Positions 22,598 to 33,639 of a stretch of 64,000 nucleotides of DNA are shown in pieces (positions within the stretch are counted from its first letter, which is position 1; every line of letters starts with the position of its first letter). This DNA is from Akanthomyces muscarius (lineage: Eukaryota > Ascomycota > Sordariomycetes > Hypocreales > Cordycipitaceae). A model generated the notes under the pieces. It searched no databases and was not told the origin of the DNA. It saw nothing but the letters and a program-made list of their open reading frames with translations. The stretch spans positions 4,464,001 through 4,528,000 of the forward strand of contig NC_079242.1 of NCBI RefSeq assembly GCF_028009165.1, written 5' to 3'. The translations under genes were made by a program, and so were the position numbers.

Positions 22598-23587
22598 ATG
22601 TCATCTACAATGGATGCTGTCATCATCACCAAATTTGGTGGCCCAGAGGCTCTGCAAACGCAAAAAGTGCCCAAGCCAAGCCCGGTCCGAGGCGAGGTTC
22701 TCATCAAAGTAGAGGCCTTTGGACTCAACCACGCAGAGATGCATATGCGCAGGGGCGAGTGGGATGAGTGGAACGCCATTTCTGGTCTAGAATGCGTTGG
22801 TGTCGTGGAAGCTTGCCCCGGTGGCGAGTTCCCAGTCGGCAAAAAGGTCACAGGGATCATGGGCGGCATGGGAAGAGAAAGACCTGGCAGCTATGGTGAC
22901 TTTGTCAATGTGCCTGCGTCCAACGTGCTGCTCATCGAGAGCTGTCTTCCCTGGGAGCAGCTGGCTGCCATCCCCGAGGTCTATGCGACTGCCTACTCTT
23001 GCATTGCCACTGTTCTCGCAGTCAAAAAGGGCGAGTCTGTACTCATTCGGGGCGCCACTTCAACGATTGGTCAGGCCGCCGTCCACTTGGCCATTGACAA
23101 GGGAGCCAAGGTCACTGGCACCACGAGACGACGTGAGCGTTTCGGGCTGCTCAAAGACATGGGCGCCGTGGACGTCCAAGTCGAGCAGAAGGAGCTTGGG
23201 ATGCAGCTCGCCCCCAACACCAGGTTCGACAAGGTCCTCAATCTAGTCGGAAACACGGTGCTTCTCGAGTCCATCTCGCTGACCAAGGTCGGCGGCCGCA
23301 TGTTGCAGGCCGGCTGGCTGGGTGGTCTGGCCCCGGTTGCCGACTTCAACCCCATGATTCAAATGTCGTCGGGAGTGCACTTCTCCTTGTTCCACAGCAA
23401 GGTTTTGGGAACGCCGGATTTTCCCTTTTCTGGCATCCCGCTCCAGGAGATTGTGACCAAGATTGAGAACAAGGCGTGGGACGCGAAGCCCGCCCATGTG
23501 TTTACCAGAGCCGACATCGTCAAGGCGCACGAAATGTTGGACTCGCACGATGCCGGCGGCAAGATTGTCATTAAAAGGACCGAATAA
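22598..23587 (+). CDS. Quinone oxidoreductase-like MDR-family protein
   Basis: This is a single-exon, 329-aa member of the medium-chain dehydrogenase/reductase superfamily, probably NADPH-dependent. The N-terminal GroES-like domain (about 10-110) contains GLNHAEMHMRRGEW but lacks the GHE zinc ligand motif, so it is a zinc-free quinone/enoyl reductase type. The Rossmann domain has a modified nucleotide loop RGATSTIGQAAV (about 152-163) in place of the usual AAGGVG. The C-terminus (GKIVIKRT) is family-typical. The first ATG in frame (MSSTMDAV) is chosen; an upstream GTG is unlikely. The substrate cannot be inferred. Confidence 0.88.
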   Translation: MSSTMDAVIITKFGGPEALQTQKVPKPSPVRGEVLIKVEAFGLNHAEMHMRRGEWDEWNAISGLECVGVVEACPGGEFPVGKKVTGIMGGMGRERPGSYGDFVNVPASNVLLIESCLPWEQLAAIPEVYATAYSCIATVLAVKKGESVLIRGATSTIGQAAVHLAIDKGAKVTGTTRRRERFGLLKDMGAVDVQVEQKELGMQLAPNTRFDKVLNLVGNTVLLESISLTKVGGRMLQAGWLGGLAPVADFNPMIQMSSGVHFSLFHSKVLGTPDFPFSGIPLQEIVTKIENKAWDAKPAHVFTRADIVKAHEMLDSHDAGGKIVIKRTE

Positions 23588-23868
23588 TTTCAAGACTAAT
23601 TTAAAAAAAAAAAGACTCGTTAATTGATCTCATTATTCGACTTACGCTGTTCAGCTTGGAAGAGAGGCCCGCATAGTGAAGATCAAAAGTCGGGCATGTA
23701 GTCATTACTTGCTCTAAGTACCTTTCTTTGTCCCGCATCTTGTGTTTCTTTCTACAGAAAGTAGAAAATAAATAAAATTCCATTTATATCTGGTATTCAT
23801 TCATTTATTGTTTCATTACGCCCGGTGGCTTCCAGGCAATAGGGCTCACTAGCCATGCCTAGGTGTGT

Positions 23869-24577
23869 CGATTTCACTGCCTTTTATCCTGGCTTCGATT
23901 TACCTGATCCAGCACTTGTATCTCAGGACGTCTTGGCAACTGCTCCACCTGGATCTTGAGCAGCAGGCGCCGCCGTACAAATTCTTCCGCGAGACTGCCA
24001 CGGGCTTGCTCTACACACAGTCTGCCGGCTGGCAGCAAGAGAAAATGGAAGCTGGGAAATCGCGAATCTGACCGCTCGATACAGATGGGTTGGCTTTGCT
24101 TTTTTCCATTTTCCAGCGCTCAATTGACTAACGACTATGACAGACTAGATGAAGGCACCCATGCTCTGCTACACGATATATCGCTCTCAATAGAGCTAGG
24201 CGAGAAAATCGCTCTGGAGGGACGGACTGGCAGGTAGGCTCACCCCTTTGCAACTGAGTGGAAGCGCTATATTGACAGGTGTTTAGCGGAAAGAGTTCCA
24301 TATTGATGAGTGTCCTGGGCTTCTTCGCCACACGAGAACCATTAAAATCGACGGCATAGACATTACCAGTATCCTGCCTGACACTCTTCGGTCACGTCTT
24401 GTTGAAATTACACAAGACCAGGTGCAATTCGATGCCAGTATTCGAACGAATCTTTTACTTTTTCCGATGAACGACAACCTGAAAGAAACTGATGTGGAGG
24501 AGAAAGCCGAAGGCGCCAAGACAGACGCGGAGCTGCAAGAACTGCTGATTTTTCTTCGTTCTCCTTCTCCTCTTTAG
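23869..24577 (+). pseudogene. Decayed fragment of an ABC-C type exporter
   Basis: Three pieces in order resemble the second half of a fungal ABCC/MRP exporter. First is a transmembrane segment with SIYLIQHLYLRTSWQLLHLD and an ETATGLL/AGWQ motif (about 23869-24050). Second is the start of a nucleotide-binding domain (DISLSIELGEKIALEGRTG, 24130-24233). Third is IKIDGIDITSILPDTLRSR and the Q-loop TQDQVQFDASIRTNL (about 24335-24455), ending at TAG 24575-24577. The Walker A GRTGSGKSS is restored only by removing a 53-nt intron (24234-24286). The spacing between membrane and nucleotide-binding pieces is far too short, the frame shifts around 24310-24330, and the ABC signature and Walker B are missing. 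This is therefore a relic, not a gene. Confidence 0.8.
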
Positions 24578-24850
24578 TTTCCTCTTATTACTATACCACT
24601 GCCAACCTTTATAGCATATTGAGGCAAGCTTTTGTTGCCACGATCGATGGCAAACCGAGCTTTAGCAGGTCGCTACTTTTCAAAGCTTTAGGCTGACCCT
24701 GTTGCAGCTTCATGTCGCTATGATGTGTCCCATGCAGGGAGCCAGCATCTTGGATCATGTGCTGCCCCTCATGATGTTTTTTTTTCGTAAATAGCGGCGT
24801 TAATAGTACATTATTTGAGCGGAGAAAAGTGTCCTGTGAAACCGGATTCT

Positions 24851-26522
24851 TCAACACTGCCCAGCCTCCTCGCTAGAGAATAAATCTACCTTTGCCGTCC
24901 TTGACGCCACCCAAACCAAGCACGAGCCGATGAAGACCAGAATACCCGCCACGAAGAACGGAAAGCCTATCCAGGCCCCTCCCCAGTCCAAGCCTTGCCG
25001 GAATGCCGCCGCCAGGAGAGGCCCAACTACGGCAATCCCACCCGTCTCCAGCACGCTGATCGTTGTGTAAACGACACCGACATTGGCTTCACCTGCCGCC
25101 TGTGCCAGCAAGCTGCGCATGATGAATTCCTGACCCTTGGAGAGCGACGTCCAGCTCACAAACACCAGCATCACGGCCGAGGTGCTGGCGAGGCCGATGC
25201 CGAAAAAGCCAGTGACCATGATGGCGAGGGACAGCTGCGCGAGGAAAATGTCCTTTTCAAAGAGCGTCCAGGACCACTTCAGACGCAACAGGCCATCCAG
25301 GAGCGGGATGATGAGAGAGGTCGTGCCCATGGTGATGCCGCCCTGGAGCGAGCTGAGCAAGCCGGTCTCACCCCACGTCCACCCAAAGCGACGTGCGACA
25401 TACTGTGCCAGGAGAAGCGTAAACGCCTTGCCGAGCGTGGTGAAGAGAAGGCTGATGAGCAACAAACCGAGCGTTCTCTGTTCGATGAACTGCGTGCGGA
25501 CAATGTGTCGCACCTTGCGCCCGGCCGCCACCAGCTGACGCTGCACGAAACTGGGCCTGAAGACGCTGCCGGCCTTCCACGTCGCCGCGCTGGCCGGACG
25601 AGCGTCGCCGCGAATGTCGGGTATGAAAAGGGCGCACACCGCACCCATGACCATGAGGAAAAAGCTTATGTAAATCGCCAGCCAAGCGCCGCGCCGCATA
25701 ATCAGCCACGCCAGGGGACTGCCAATCAGCTCCGCCGCGGTTATGGCAGCGCCGAGGTAGGAAAACATTAGGGTTCTGAACATGAAGAGGTTAGACAGGG
25801 AACACGCCGGGGTCAAAGTTGCGCTTACTTTTTAGCACCGGGGGCGACGCTGCTAACCGCTGCAAAGATGAGCGCACTGAGGACCGTCGCTCCGCCTCCG
25901 ATGAAGCTCAACAAGGATGCCCACCACACGGTGCGGATCGGAAAGATTTGCGGGAAAGCATCTTGCCGCCAGATTCCGAGTTAGAGACCACAAGAACATG
26001 CATTGCGTAGCAGAGCCAAGGAGAAAGACACATACAAATAACCAACATGGCACCCTGCTGGAGAAGCAGGCCAAGCATGCACAGGCCGATGCCCAGCCGC
26101 CGACCGTAGGTGTCTGCTAAGATGCCGTACGGCACGGCGGTGACGACGCCGGGCAGCAGAAACAGGGGGAACGACCAGCCTTCGATGAAGGAGAGCTCGC
26201 CCTGCACGAAATTGTCCTTGCAGCGCGGGTCGCGGCCGTGGGCCACGTCCGGGTACAGGCGCTGGCAGATGATTTCCTCCACGACCTCGCTCGTGGCGGG
26301 CTGCATGATGGAGGCCGACAGGACGACGAAAAAGTAGGACAGCGTGCAGATGGCAAATGTGACGATGCTTTTGCGCGGGAGCTTGGCGTCGGTGGAAGCG
26401 GCCTCTGTCCCGGTCGCCTCTGTCGGCGGCTCATCGGCGCGGCTCGCCGGCTGCTGATTGTTGGCGTCGTCGGCCAGCAGCGCAGTGCGCTCATCCGCTT
26501 CAGCGGTGATTCTCGAATCCAT
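24851..26522 (-). CDS. Major facilitator superfamily transporter (12-TM type)
   Basis: Exons are 26522-26036, 25961-25829 and 25775-24851, giving 514 aa. The N-terminal cytosolic tail is charged and Ala/Glu-rich (residues 1-50), followed by a first membrane segment (VTFAICTLSYFFVVLSASIM). Loop 2-3 carries the MFS motif A as GILADTYGRRLG. About twelve hydrophobic segments follow, with a long hydrophilic central loop around residues 285-320. The junction at 26036/25961 (phase 1) gives VIYAFPQIFPIRTV and the one at 25829/25775 (phase 2) gives GAKKTLM; both restore continuous membrane segments. The substrate is unknown. It resembles fungal MFS drug or metabolite permeases. Confidence 0.88.
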
Positions 26523-26900
26523 GGTGATGTGGACAAATTGAGCTCAGAGAAGCCGCCCACGCGGCTCAGCCTTATGCCCAGGGCGGTGGGACGCATCTTT
26601 TATAATATGGCTCGGAGCCTTGTTCTTAGCGTGCGCTAGGCCACGTACTACATGCGATACACGGCCATGAACGATGCCGGCCAGTCTTTCAATGAACCGG
26701 ATAATGCACCTGCGAACCAAATTGTGGCTTCAATTAGCCCGAGGTTGCCCATCCAATGTCAGCCACGGCTCGTCTAACACTTGGTTCCCTGTCGCATGTA
26801 ACTTGCTCAGCTTTGGCGATAAAAAGCATTTTCTCAAAGATTGGTTTACATCTATGAAAGCGCTGAACACGACCGACGTAGTAATGCCTTCTCATCGGGA
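26523..26900. other. Short intergenic region
   Basis: This is 378 nt between the MFS gene start and the 3' end of the sugar-phosphatase gene, both on the minus strand. It holds the MFS promoter and the phosphatase 3' UTR. No gene is seen. Confidence 0.4.
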
Positions 26901-27926
26901 TTAAGCCAGCAACTTTTGCATGGCAAAGTCGACCTCGGCCGCATTTCCGCACGCCAGCGCACCCGTCTCGTTGATATCCTCCACCGCTCTGCCCAGGACA
27001 TCCGATCCGTCCGCGGCGTCAACCGCCTTGCCGCCGGCGCACTCCACCACCATCGCCACGGGGCACAGCTCGAAGAGCCTACGCAGCTTGGCCTTGCTGC
27101 CCGCCGTCACGGGCGAGACGTACAAGCCGTGGCCCTTGGACAGGCCATGCACCACGTCCGGCACCAGGCCTCCGCTGTAGCGCAGCGTATATCGCTCCGT
27201 GATATAGTGCTGCACGAGCGCCATGTACGCCGGCGACTCGGACGCCGCGCGCAGGTTGGCCGGCGCAAAGTACCGCGTCTTGGCGGCCTCGGTCGCGTAG
27301 CGGACCTCTGTGCGCGTCAGGGCGGCGGGCGTGCTGCTGTCGTCGCCCAGCCCGACCTCGAAACAGACAGCGGGCGCCGTCGTACCGGGGATGCGGAGGG
27401 CCACGAGCGCCGTGTTGCGCGAGCCGTAGCTGGCAAGGATGGACGCGACCTGCTTCTCGCGCGGCGCCTGGCGCAGCGCCGAGGGACCGTCCCAGAGGCC
27501 AATGATGGTGCCGACCGCCCAGCCGGGCCCGATGATGGAGCTGCCGTCCAGCGGGTCAAACGCGGCCGAGTAGACTTCGCGGCGCTGCTTGGGCACGGCG
27601 ACGGAGTGGTCGACGGAGCGCTCGATGGGGTCCTCTTCGCTGCTGGCCGTCACGACCGAGGGGCAGCGCGCAAGAGCGGCACGGACTAGTTCTTCGGCTG
27701 CCACGTCGACGTTGAGCTGCTCATCGCCAAACGTGTTTGTGCTCCCGACAGCGACGACGGAGTGGGCAGCACGGAGGGCCTTGCTGATGTCGGCAAGCGC
27801 AGATATGATGGTGGGGAGGACAGATGTGCAGAGGGCGCTGCGTTGCTCGTAGGCGATGGGGCCAAGCACGGCTTGCAGATGGTCATGGATCGATTCTGAT
27901 GCCATTTTCGGCAGTGCCGATGCCAT
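26901..27926 (-). CDS. Fructose-1,6-/sedoheptulose-1,7-bisphosphatase family protein
   Basis: This is a single-exon, 341-aa class I FBPase-superfamily phosphatase. The metal and phosphate site DPLDGSS lies at residues 124-130, an upstream acidic EED at 97-99, and the C-terminal helix GGKAVDAADGSDVLG supplies further site residues. Two ATGs compete: 27926 (MASALPK) and 27905 (MASES); the first is annotated. The sequence is too divergent from yeast Fbp1 to call it gluconeogenic FBPase. It fits the separate SBPase-like group found in filamentous fungi, sometimes near metabolic gene clusters. Whether it uses FBP, SBP or another sugar phosphate cannot be decided here. Confidence 0.85.
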   Translation of the reverse strand: MASALPKMASESIHDHLQAVLGPIAYEQRSALCTSVLPTIISALADISKALRAAHSVVAVGSTNTFGDEQLNVDVAAEELVRAALARCPSVVTASSEEDPIERSVDHSVAVPKQRREVYSAAFDPLDGSSIIGPGWAVGTIIGLWDGPSALRQAPREKQVASILASYGSRNTALVALRIPGTTAPAVCFEVGLGDDSSTPAALTRTEVRYATEAAKTRYFAPANLRAASESPAYMALVQHYITERYTLRYSGGLVPDVVHGLSKGHGLYVSPVTAGSKAKLRRLFELCPVAMVVECAGGKAVDAADGSDVLGRAVEDINETGALACGNAAEVDFAMQKLLA

Positions 27927-28191
27927 CAATCTGGGGGACGCTGTTGTGATGTTGGGAAGATAATGCAGGCATAATCGAAATGTCAAAATAGCTCAGCAAA
28001 GTGTGGACCCCGCATGGCTTACACGCTCAAGGCAGATGACTTGCACGACACGGAACAGAGATAAGTTGTGTGTTTTCCCGAATAGAACCAAACTTTTAAA
28101 TCCTCAATCTATAATTCGTAGTCTATGTTTTAGTGCCATGCCCAAATGCACAGCAAAATACTGGCGAATTGAATCAGGTGCTGGATAACAA

Positions 28192-30206
28192 CTAGTGAGT
28201 CTTGCGTAGGGCGGTAGAGCTGGCCAGTAGTGCCGCGATGAGAACTAGAGCCGTGGCAGATGCAGAGGCCGTAAACGAGTATCGAATACCATCGTAGTAA
28301 ACATGCTGTACCTTGAGCTGGATTTCGGGCGGCAGGTTGCGGAGCGCATCCACAGAGTGTCGAATATCATCAATAATCTAGACATTGCAGCGAAGCAAAG
28401 AAAGCCAAACGTTAGCGAACTGTCAACAAATAAGAGTGCACATCTTCTTCTTGCCCAGATTTAGGCAGCGATAGGGTCTCACTTTCCATTTATTTGGAAC
28501 ATCACCCAAAGCCTCGGGCAGACGAACGCTAAGCGTCGTCTGCACGATGGCTGATGTTATCGAAACCCCCCACATTGTACCGAGAGATCGGACGAGATAT
28601 ACGGTCGAAGCGGAAACAGCGTGATCTGCGTGATCGCGTTAGGGGGTGCTGTACAGCTATCCTGGCAGCGGCCCTTTGCTTACCGGCGTGCTCAAAAGAA
28701 GCTAGCGAAGTGAACAGAATCGATGGGTAGATGATGCCTTGGCCAAAGTTGGCGGGAAAAATATAGGCAAAGTACTTCCAAGACGAGTCTGAAAATGCAA
28801 GGGTCGCAGTCAGGGTGTTACCGAGCAGCATGAAAAACGCACCGACTCGTACAAGCGGCACAAGCTTTCCCCAGCGTGACATGACAACGCCAGCTACCAG
28901 ACCACCCAAGGGTCCGGCCAATGATGGGATGGCAAGGCGCGCACCAGCCTTTGCGGCGGGCTCTAGCAGAACAGCTTGGAAGAATAGAGGCAGCATGAAC
29001 AAATACTACAAGCAAGTCAGCCCCCGTACATGTCCTCTTCCAGGCGACATAACTTACAGCATAGGCAGCTGCGCCGGCTAGTAGGTTGGCGGTTTGGATG
29101 AGTACTGGCAGCCTTCCTTTAAAGAGACGCAGTGGAATGATGGGCATGGCGCTCGTAGTCGCCTCTACGTGCAGGAATAATCCCAGCAGCACAAAGCTTG
29201 CCACCACAAGCCCAATGACCCATGGACTACCCCACGGCAGCTCGTTGCCGCCAAGACTCAGTCCCAGCAGCTGCAGCGAGATGGCCGAGACTAGCAGAAC
29301 GGCGCCGCGAAAGTCTACACGCTTCCAGACCAGATCGAGACCACTATTCAGCGAGGAAGCGATGCCCGGTGGGTTGGTGAGAACCTTGGCGCCAAATACA
29401 AGAGCGGCCATGGCACAAGGCACCTGCGCAATGAAGCACCACCGCCAACCGATTGAGTCGGCAATGCTGCCACCGAATGCAGCGCCAGAAATGGCCCCGA
29501 ATCCCACGATGCCGTTTTGCATCGCCTGGTACATTCCACGCTTGCGAAAGGGAATAAGGTCCGAGTTGATGATTGTCGCTGGACAAAGGAGAAAGGAAAA
29601 AAGCACTATTAGCAAACAACAAGAAGTGCACGGTTACCGGAACGGCTTACCCATTGTCATTAGGCCAGCGCCACCAATACCAGCGAGCGCCCTCATGCCG
29701 ATGAGCGTTACGATGTCTGGGGCGAGACCGCAGCCAAGACATCCGACCGCAAACGCCACGGAGGAGATGAAGAAACATACGCGACGACCAAAGATGTCCG
29801 AGACTCGGCCGTACAGCGGCTGAAAGGCAGCGGACGTGATGAGGTACGACGTGGTGAGCCACGAGGCCTTGTTGGCCGCGCCAAACTCGGAGCTGATGAC
29901 GGCGTAGGTCGATGCCGTGATGGTGCCGTCGAAACCGTACAGAAAGACATTGGTCATGATGGCAATCTCCATCCACATGAATCCCGAGGGTGGCGTCCAC
30001 GTCGCCTCGTCGGGCGCATCGAGGATGGGTTGGCTGGTGCGACTCAACGTCGGCCGCAGCGATTCCACGTCTTCTACGTTGCTAGCATTGTTTAGCAGCA
30101 ACGGCTGGCGCTCGTCGGGTTCTAGACGCTCGTCGCCCGCAGCGGCCCACTGGTTCGCCGGGATCGCTCCCGTCCCGGGAAGGGGTTCGGTCTTTTGCGC
30201 GGCCAT
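28192..30206 (-). CDS. MFS permease, DHA2/vacuolar amino-acid (Vba/Fnx-like) type
   Basis: Five exons (30206-29651, 29578-29058, 29005-28684, 28625-28483, 28377-28192) give 575 aa with phases 1,0,1,0. After a hydrophilic N-tail of about 75 residues with a dileucine-like ERQPLLLNN motif, it has about 14 hydrophobic segments, the DHA2 topology. Motif A reads GRVSDIFGRR and a motif C-like stretch SGAAFGGSIADSIGWRWCF follows. The end IIDDIRHSVDALRNLPPEI is typical of the fungal Vba/Fnx branch. Family members move basic amino acids into vacuoles or export drugs. The ERxPLLL tail fits a vacuolar sorting signal, but the function is inferred. Confidence 0.88.
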
Positions 30207-31683
30207 TGCTGAAGAAAACTTCCAAGAACGTATCTAAACTGACGTACTTGAGGAGAGCAAAAGAAGAAGAATAACTGAAACAGGCAGGAGAAGAGAAAAC
30301 TAAAAGTAAAACAGGAAAAGCAAAAGAGTCACTTTAAGCGATGTGGGAGGCGGCACTATGGTTGGACAAGGAAAAAATTGTGCGACGACGTTATGCGGGG
30401 GCTGACTTGCGCAACCAGCCGTGCATCGGCCTAGCATCTGACAATAAGTAAGCCACAATACATTCGAGGGCGCTGATACGTTGATAAGCTAAGCGCTACG
30501 GCTTTTGCATCATCGTCCGCCCGTTTCTGTCTCGGATCGGCATCGGAGGTGATGTAGACTTGTGTCGACGGAAAGAGCTTGAAAAGCATCTTTTGAACTC
30601 GACATCTTAAATCAATAGCTGGACAAGGGTAACAGAGGGGGAGATGGATCGTCCCAAGTATCTCCCCAGTTGTGGGGGTTTGTCCATGCTCACGCTGCAT
30701 ACCTGGTAAAGCAAGTGCGTCTTACCAATAGCCGACGGGGTACAAACATTGTGTGCATGGGTAAATCTTGTACCCGGTGCAACTGTATCCGTGAGACAGG
30801 TGTCGGCATCTACATCGGTTGTCCGACACCACTTCGAGCTCTACTTACCATCGAGGCCTTTTTTTACTGTCGAAAGATATGGGGACTCGAGATCAGGCCA
30901 ATACTCGAGACTGCCGATGCCCAGAGCCGAGACAGATTAGCGCATCTTTGCATCTCCCCTCCGCCTTCCGGCCCGCATCGTAGTCGGAGCCCCGAGCCGC
31001 CTGCAGGTTTTAAGAGGAGTCTGCAGCAATGAATTGTCTTTTAATAAAGAACGGCTGACTCGCCATGTTCTAAGGCCCCCGTCAGAAGCAATATTCCTTC
31101 ATTCCCTTGAGCACTGCCGTTTCTTTGACTGGACTTGGGGCACCGACAGCAAACAACTTGGCCTTTTCTCCCCCTCCCCCTCACGACAAAAAGCACAAAG
31201 CATAGACTCAAGATCTGAAGAGCAAAGGTAGCGAGTAGGGGTTGATGGCAAACAGAAGTGAGACCTGTTGGTGGTCACCGCGTAGCATCACACGAGGAGG
31301 AGACTGATAGCGAATTGTGTGTACTTCACTGCGGCGACAAACAAAAATTCCTCAACGAAGAGGAGCTGTGAAAGAACGGGGGAAGAAAGCCAAAGGGCTG
31401 CTCCATCTCGCTATCTCCTTTTATTTAATTTGTCGTGTACCCCCGCGAAGCAGACTGGCAACAAAAAGGGCCCAAGCTCTTGCAAGACACAACACACACA
31501 CACACGCACACGACCTTCTCCTGGAACGAAACTTATACCATTAATTCGTTATAAGCAAAAAAAAACAAAAACTTACACGACAAACCTTGACCTTGATTGT
31601 TGCCACTTGGATCTGATTAATCACTTTTCTTCCTTCTTCGTCCCAGACACGAAGAAGCCAGACAGGTCGCCGCCAAGACGACC
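30207..31683. promoter_or_regulatory. Divergent promoter between two MFS genes
   Basis: This is 1.48 kb separating head-to-head transporter starts. It contains purine-rich sequence just upstream of the minus-strand gene, a short CA repeat (about 31490-31511) and an A-rich stretch near 31557. No transcription-factor gene or convincing ORF lies in it, so any shared control would be through this DNA. Confidence 0.45.
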
Positions 31684-33639
31684 ATGGCGAGACCCTTCGA
31701 CGAACCTGCGCCTCGCGCTGCGAGCGATGCAGACACCGACAAAAACTCATGCACCTGGTATGAGCACGAGGAAACCGCCTCGCAGACGTGCGAGTCCTCG
31801 GTGGGCGATGACAAGCCCGAGGTGTTGCCGCCGCTGTCTCGCGGCAAGGCCATTGCTCTCGTCATAACGTTGACGGGAGCGGCTTTTATAAATGTGAGTG
31901 AACGATCTGATTGCTTCCGTCTTGACCACCTGATCAAATCCGAAACCTGACCGCCTCAAATTGCATCCATTTTTTCTTGGGAAACGTGTCTAACGTGATG
32001 CATCATATACAGACCCTTTCGGCTCAGAGCGTCGTCATTATCCTCCCCGCCATGGGTAAGGCCCTCGATATTCCGGACAGCCGACTGCAGTGGATCATAT
32101 CTGCTTACTCGCTTACATTTGGCTGCTTCTTGCTGCTTTGGGGTCGTATTGCGGACATCTTTGGCAAGCGATTCATCTTCATTGCCGGCTCGATCTGGGT
32201 CACCATTGCGACGGCCGTGAACCCGTTCATGCCCAATGAGATTGCCTTTGACTTTTTCCGCGGACTACACGGACTGGTAGGAATTCTCTTCTATAAAATA
32301 TCGATACGATCATGGTCACTAACATGCTTCTAGGGCGCTGCGGCGAATGTACCCACAGCTATTGGTATCCTTGGTGTTACGTTTCCGCCCGGCAAGGCAA
32401 AGAACTATGCCTTTGCAGCATACGGTACGTCAACGCTCCCAAAAACTGTATTCCCGACCGCTTTGCTAACATGTCAATGCAGGAGCCGGTGCGCCACTGG
32501 GAAGCATCTTTGGCTGCATCATCTCCGGCATCATTGCCCAGTACGCCAGCTGGAAGTGGGTGTTTGGCTTCACAGCCATGATGGCCGGTGCCATCTCCAT
32601 TGCCGGCTTCTATCTCATCCCCAACACTGCAGAGTCGCCCAAGCTTGCGGCTGCCCTCAACGGCGGCGGCATCGGGGCCAAGCTCAAGCTCGTCGACTGG
32701 ACCGGCGGCGTGCTCATCACCACCGCGCTTATTGCGCTGCTCTTTGCCCTGACCGAGGGTAATGTGGTGGGCTGGGACAAGGCTTGGATCTCCAACCTCA
32801 TTCTTGTTTCCCTGCTTCTCATTGCCGCATTTTTCTTCTGGCAGCGCCATCTCGAAAAGAGGCCCGAAGGCCGTCCACCGCTGATGAAGGTCTCCATGTT
32901 CAAGAACCGTCAGTTCTCGGCTGTCATGGCCATCATGGGTCTCTTCTTCGCCTCGTTCAACAACTTCCTTGTCTTTGCGACCTACTACTACCAAGACTAT
33001 CTCGGGTATGACCCGATTCAGACCATGCTGCGCTTCCTGCCGACAGGTGTTGGCGGCATTTTTGTTTGCTTCGCGGTCGCATTCTTGCTAAGCCGTATCC
33101 CGACGGCATTCATGCTAATCTGCGGTACCCTGTCGGTGACCATCGCCAACTTGCTCTTTGCCGTCCCCATTCCCATCACCACGTCATACTTTGCGTGGGG
33201 TATGTGGGCTATGCTGCTGTCTGTCATCGGCTCAGATATTACCTGGCCATGCCTCACATTCTTTACCTCACAAGCGCTGCCCGCCGAAGATCAGGCGATT
33301 GGCGGTGCCCTCATCAATGCATTGGGCCAGATGGGTCGTGCTATTGGGCTTGCCCTTGCCACTGCCGTGCAGACGGCTGTTCTGGCTAAGCAGCGCGGCG
33401 TGTCGGTCGAAGAGGTCGGGGCTGTCGAGGTGCTGGACTATGCGTCGCTCGTGAGTATTCGCATTGCGAGCTGGTTCAATTTCGGTCTGGGAGTTGCGTC
33501 GCTGATTATCGTTTGCATCGCATTTCGCAAAATGGAAGTCATTGGTAGGATTGAACCGAAGCCTTCTTGCCCCTGCGGCGAAGACGGCATTAGGATGAAG
33601 GACGTTGGTACCGAGAGGCGCGCGCGGGTATCGGAATAA
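31684..33639 (+). CDS. MFS permease, DHA2 drug:H+ antiporter type
   Basis: Exons are 31684-31893, 32013-32276, 32334-32424 and 32483-33639, giving 573 aa. After a Glu/Asp-rich N-tail (1-55) come about 14 membrane segments. TM1 contains TLSAQSVVIILPAMGKAL and the DHA2-style SRLQWIISAYSLTFG. Motif A is GRIADIFGKR, and WKWVFGFTAMM follows the motif C region. The C-tail is basic. The donors (GTGAGT, GTAGGA, GTACGT) and acceptors (ACAG, CTAG, GCAG) join in phase. It belongs to the branch that includes yeast Azr1/Sge1-like and aminotriazole-resistance proteins. The substrate is not predictable. Confidence 0.9.
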
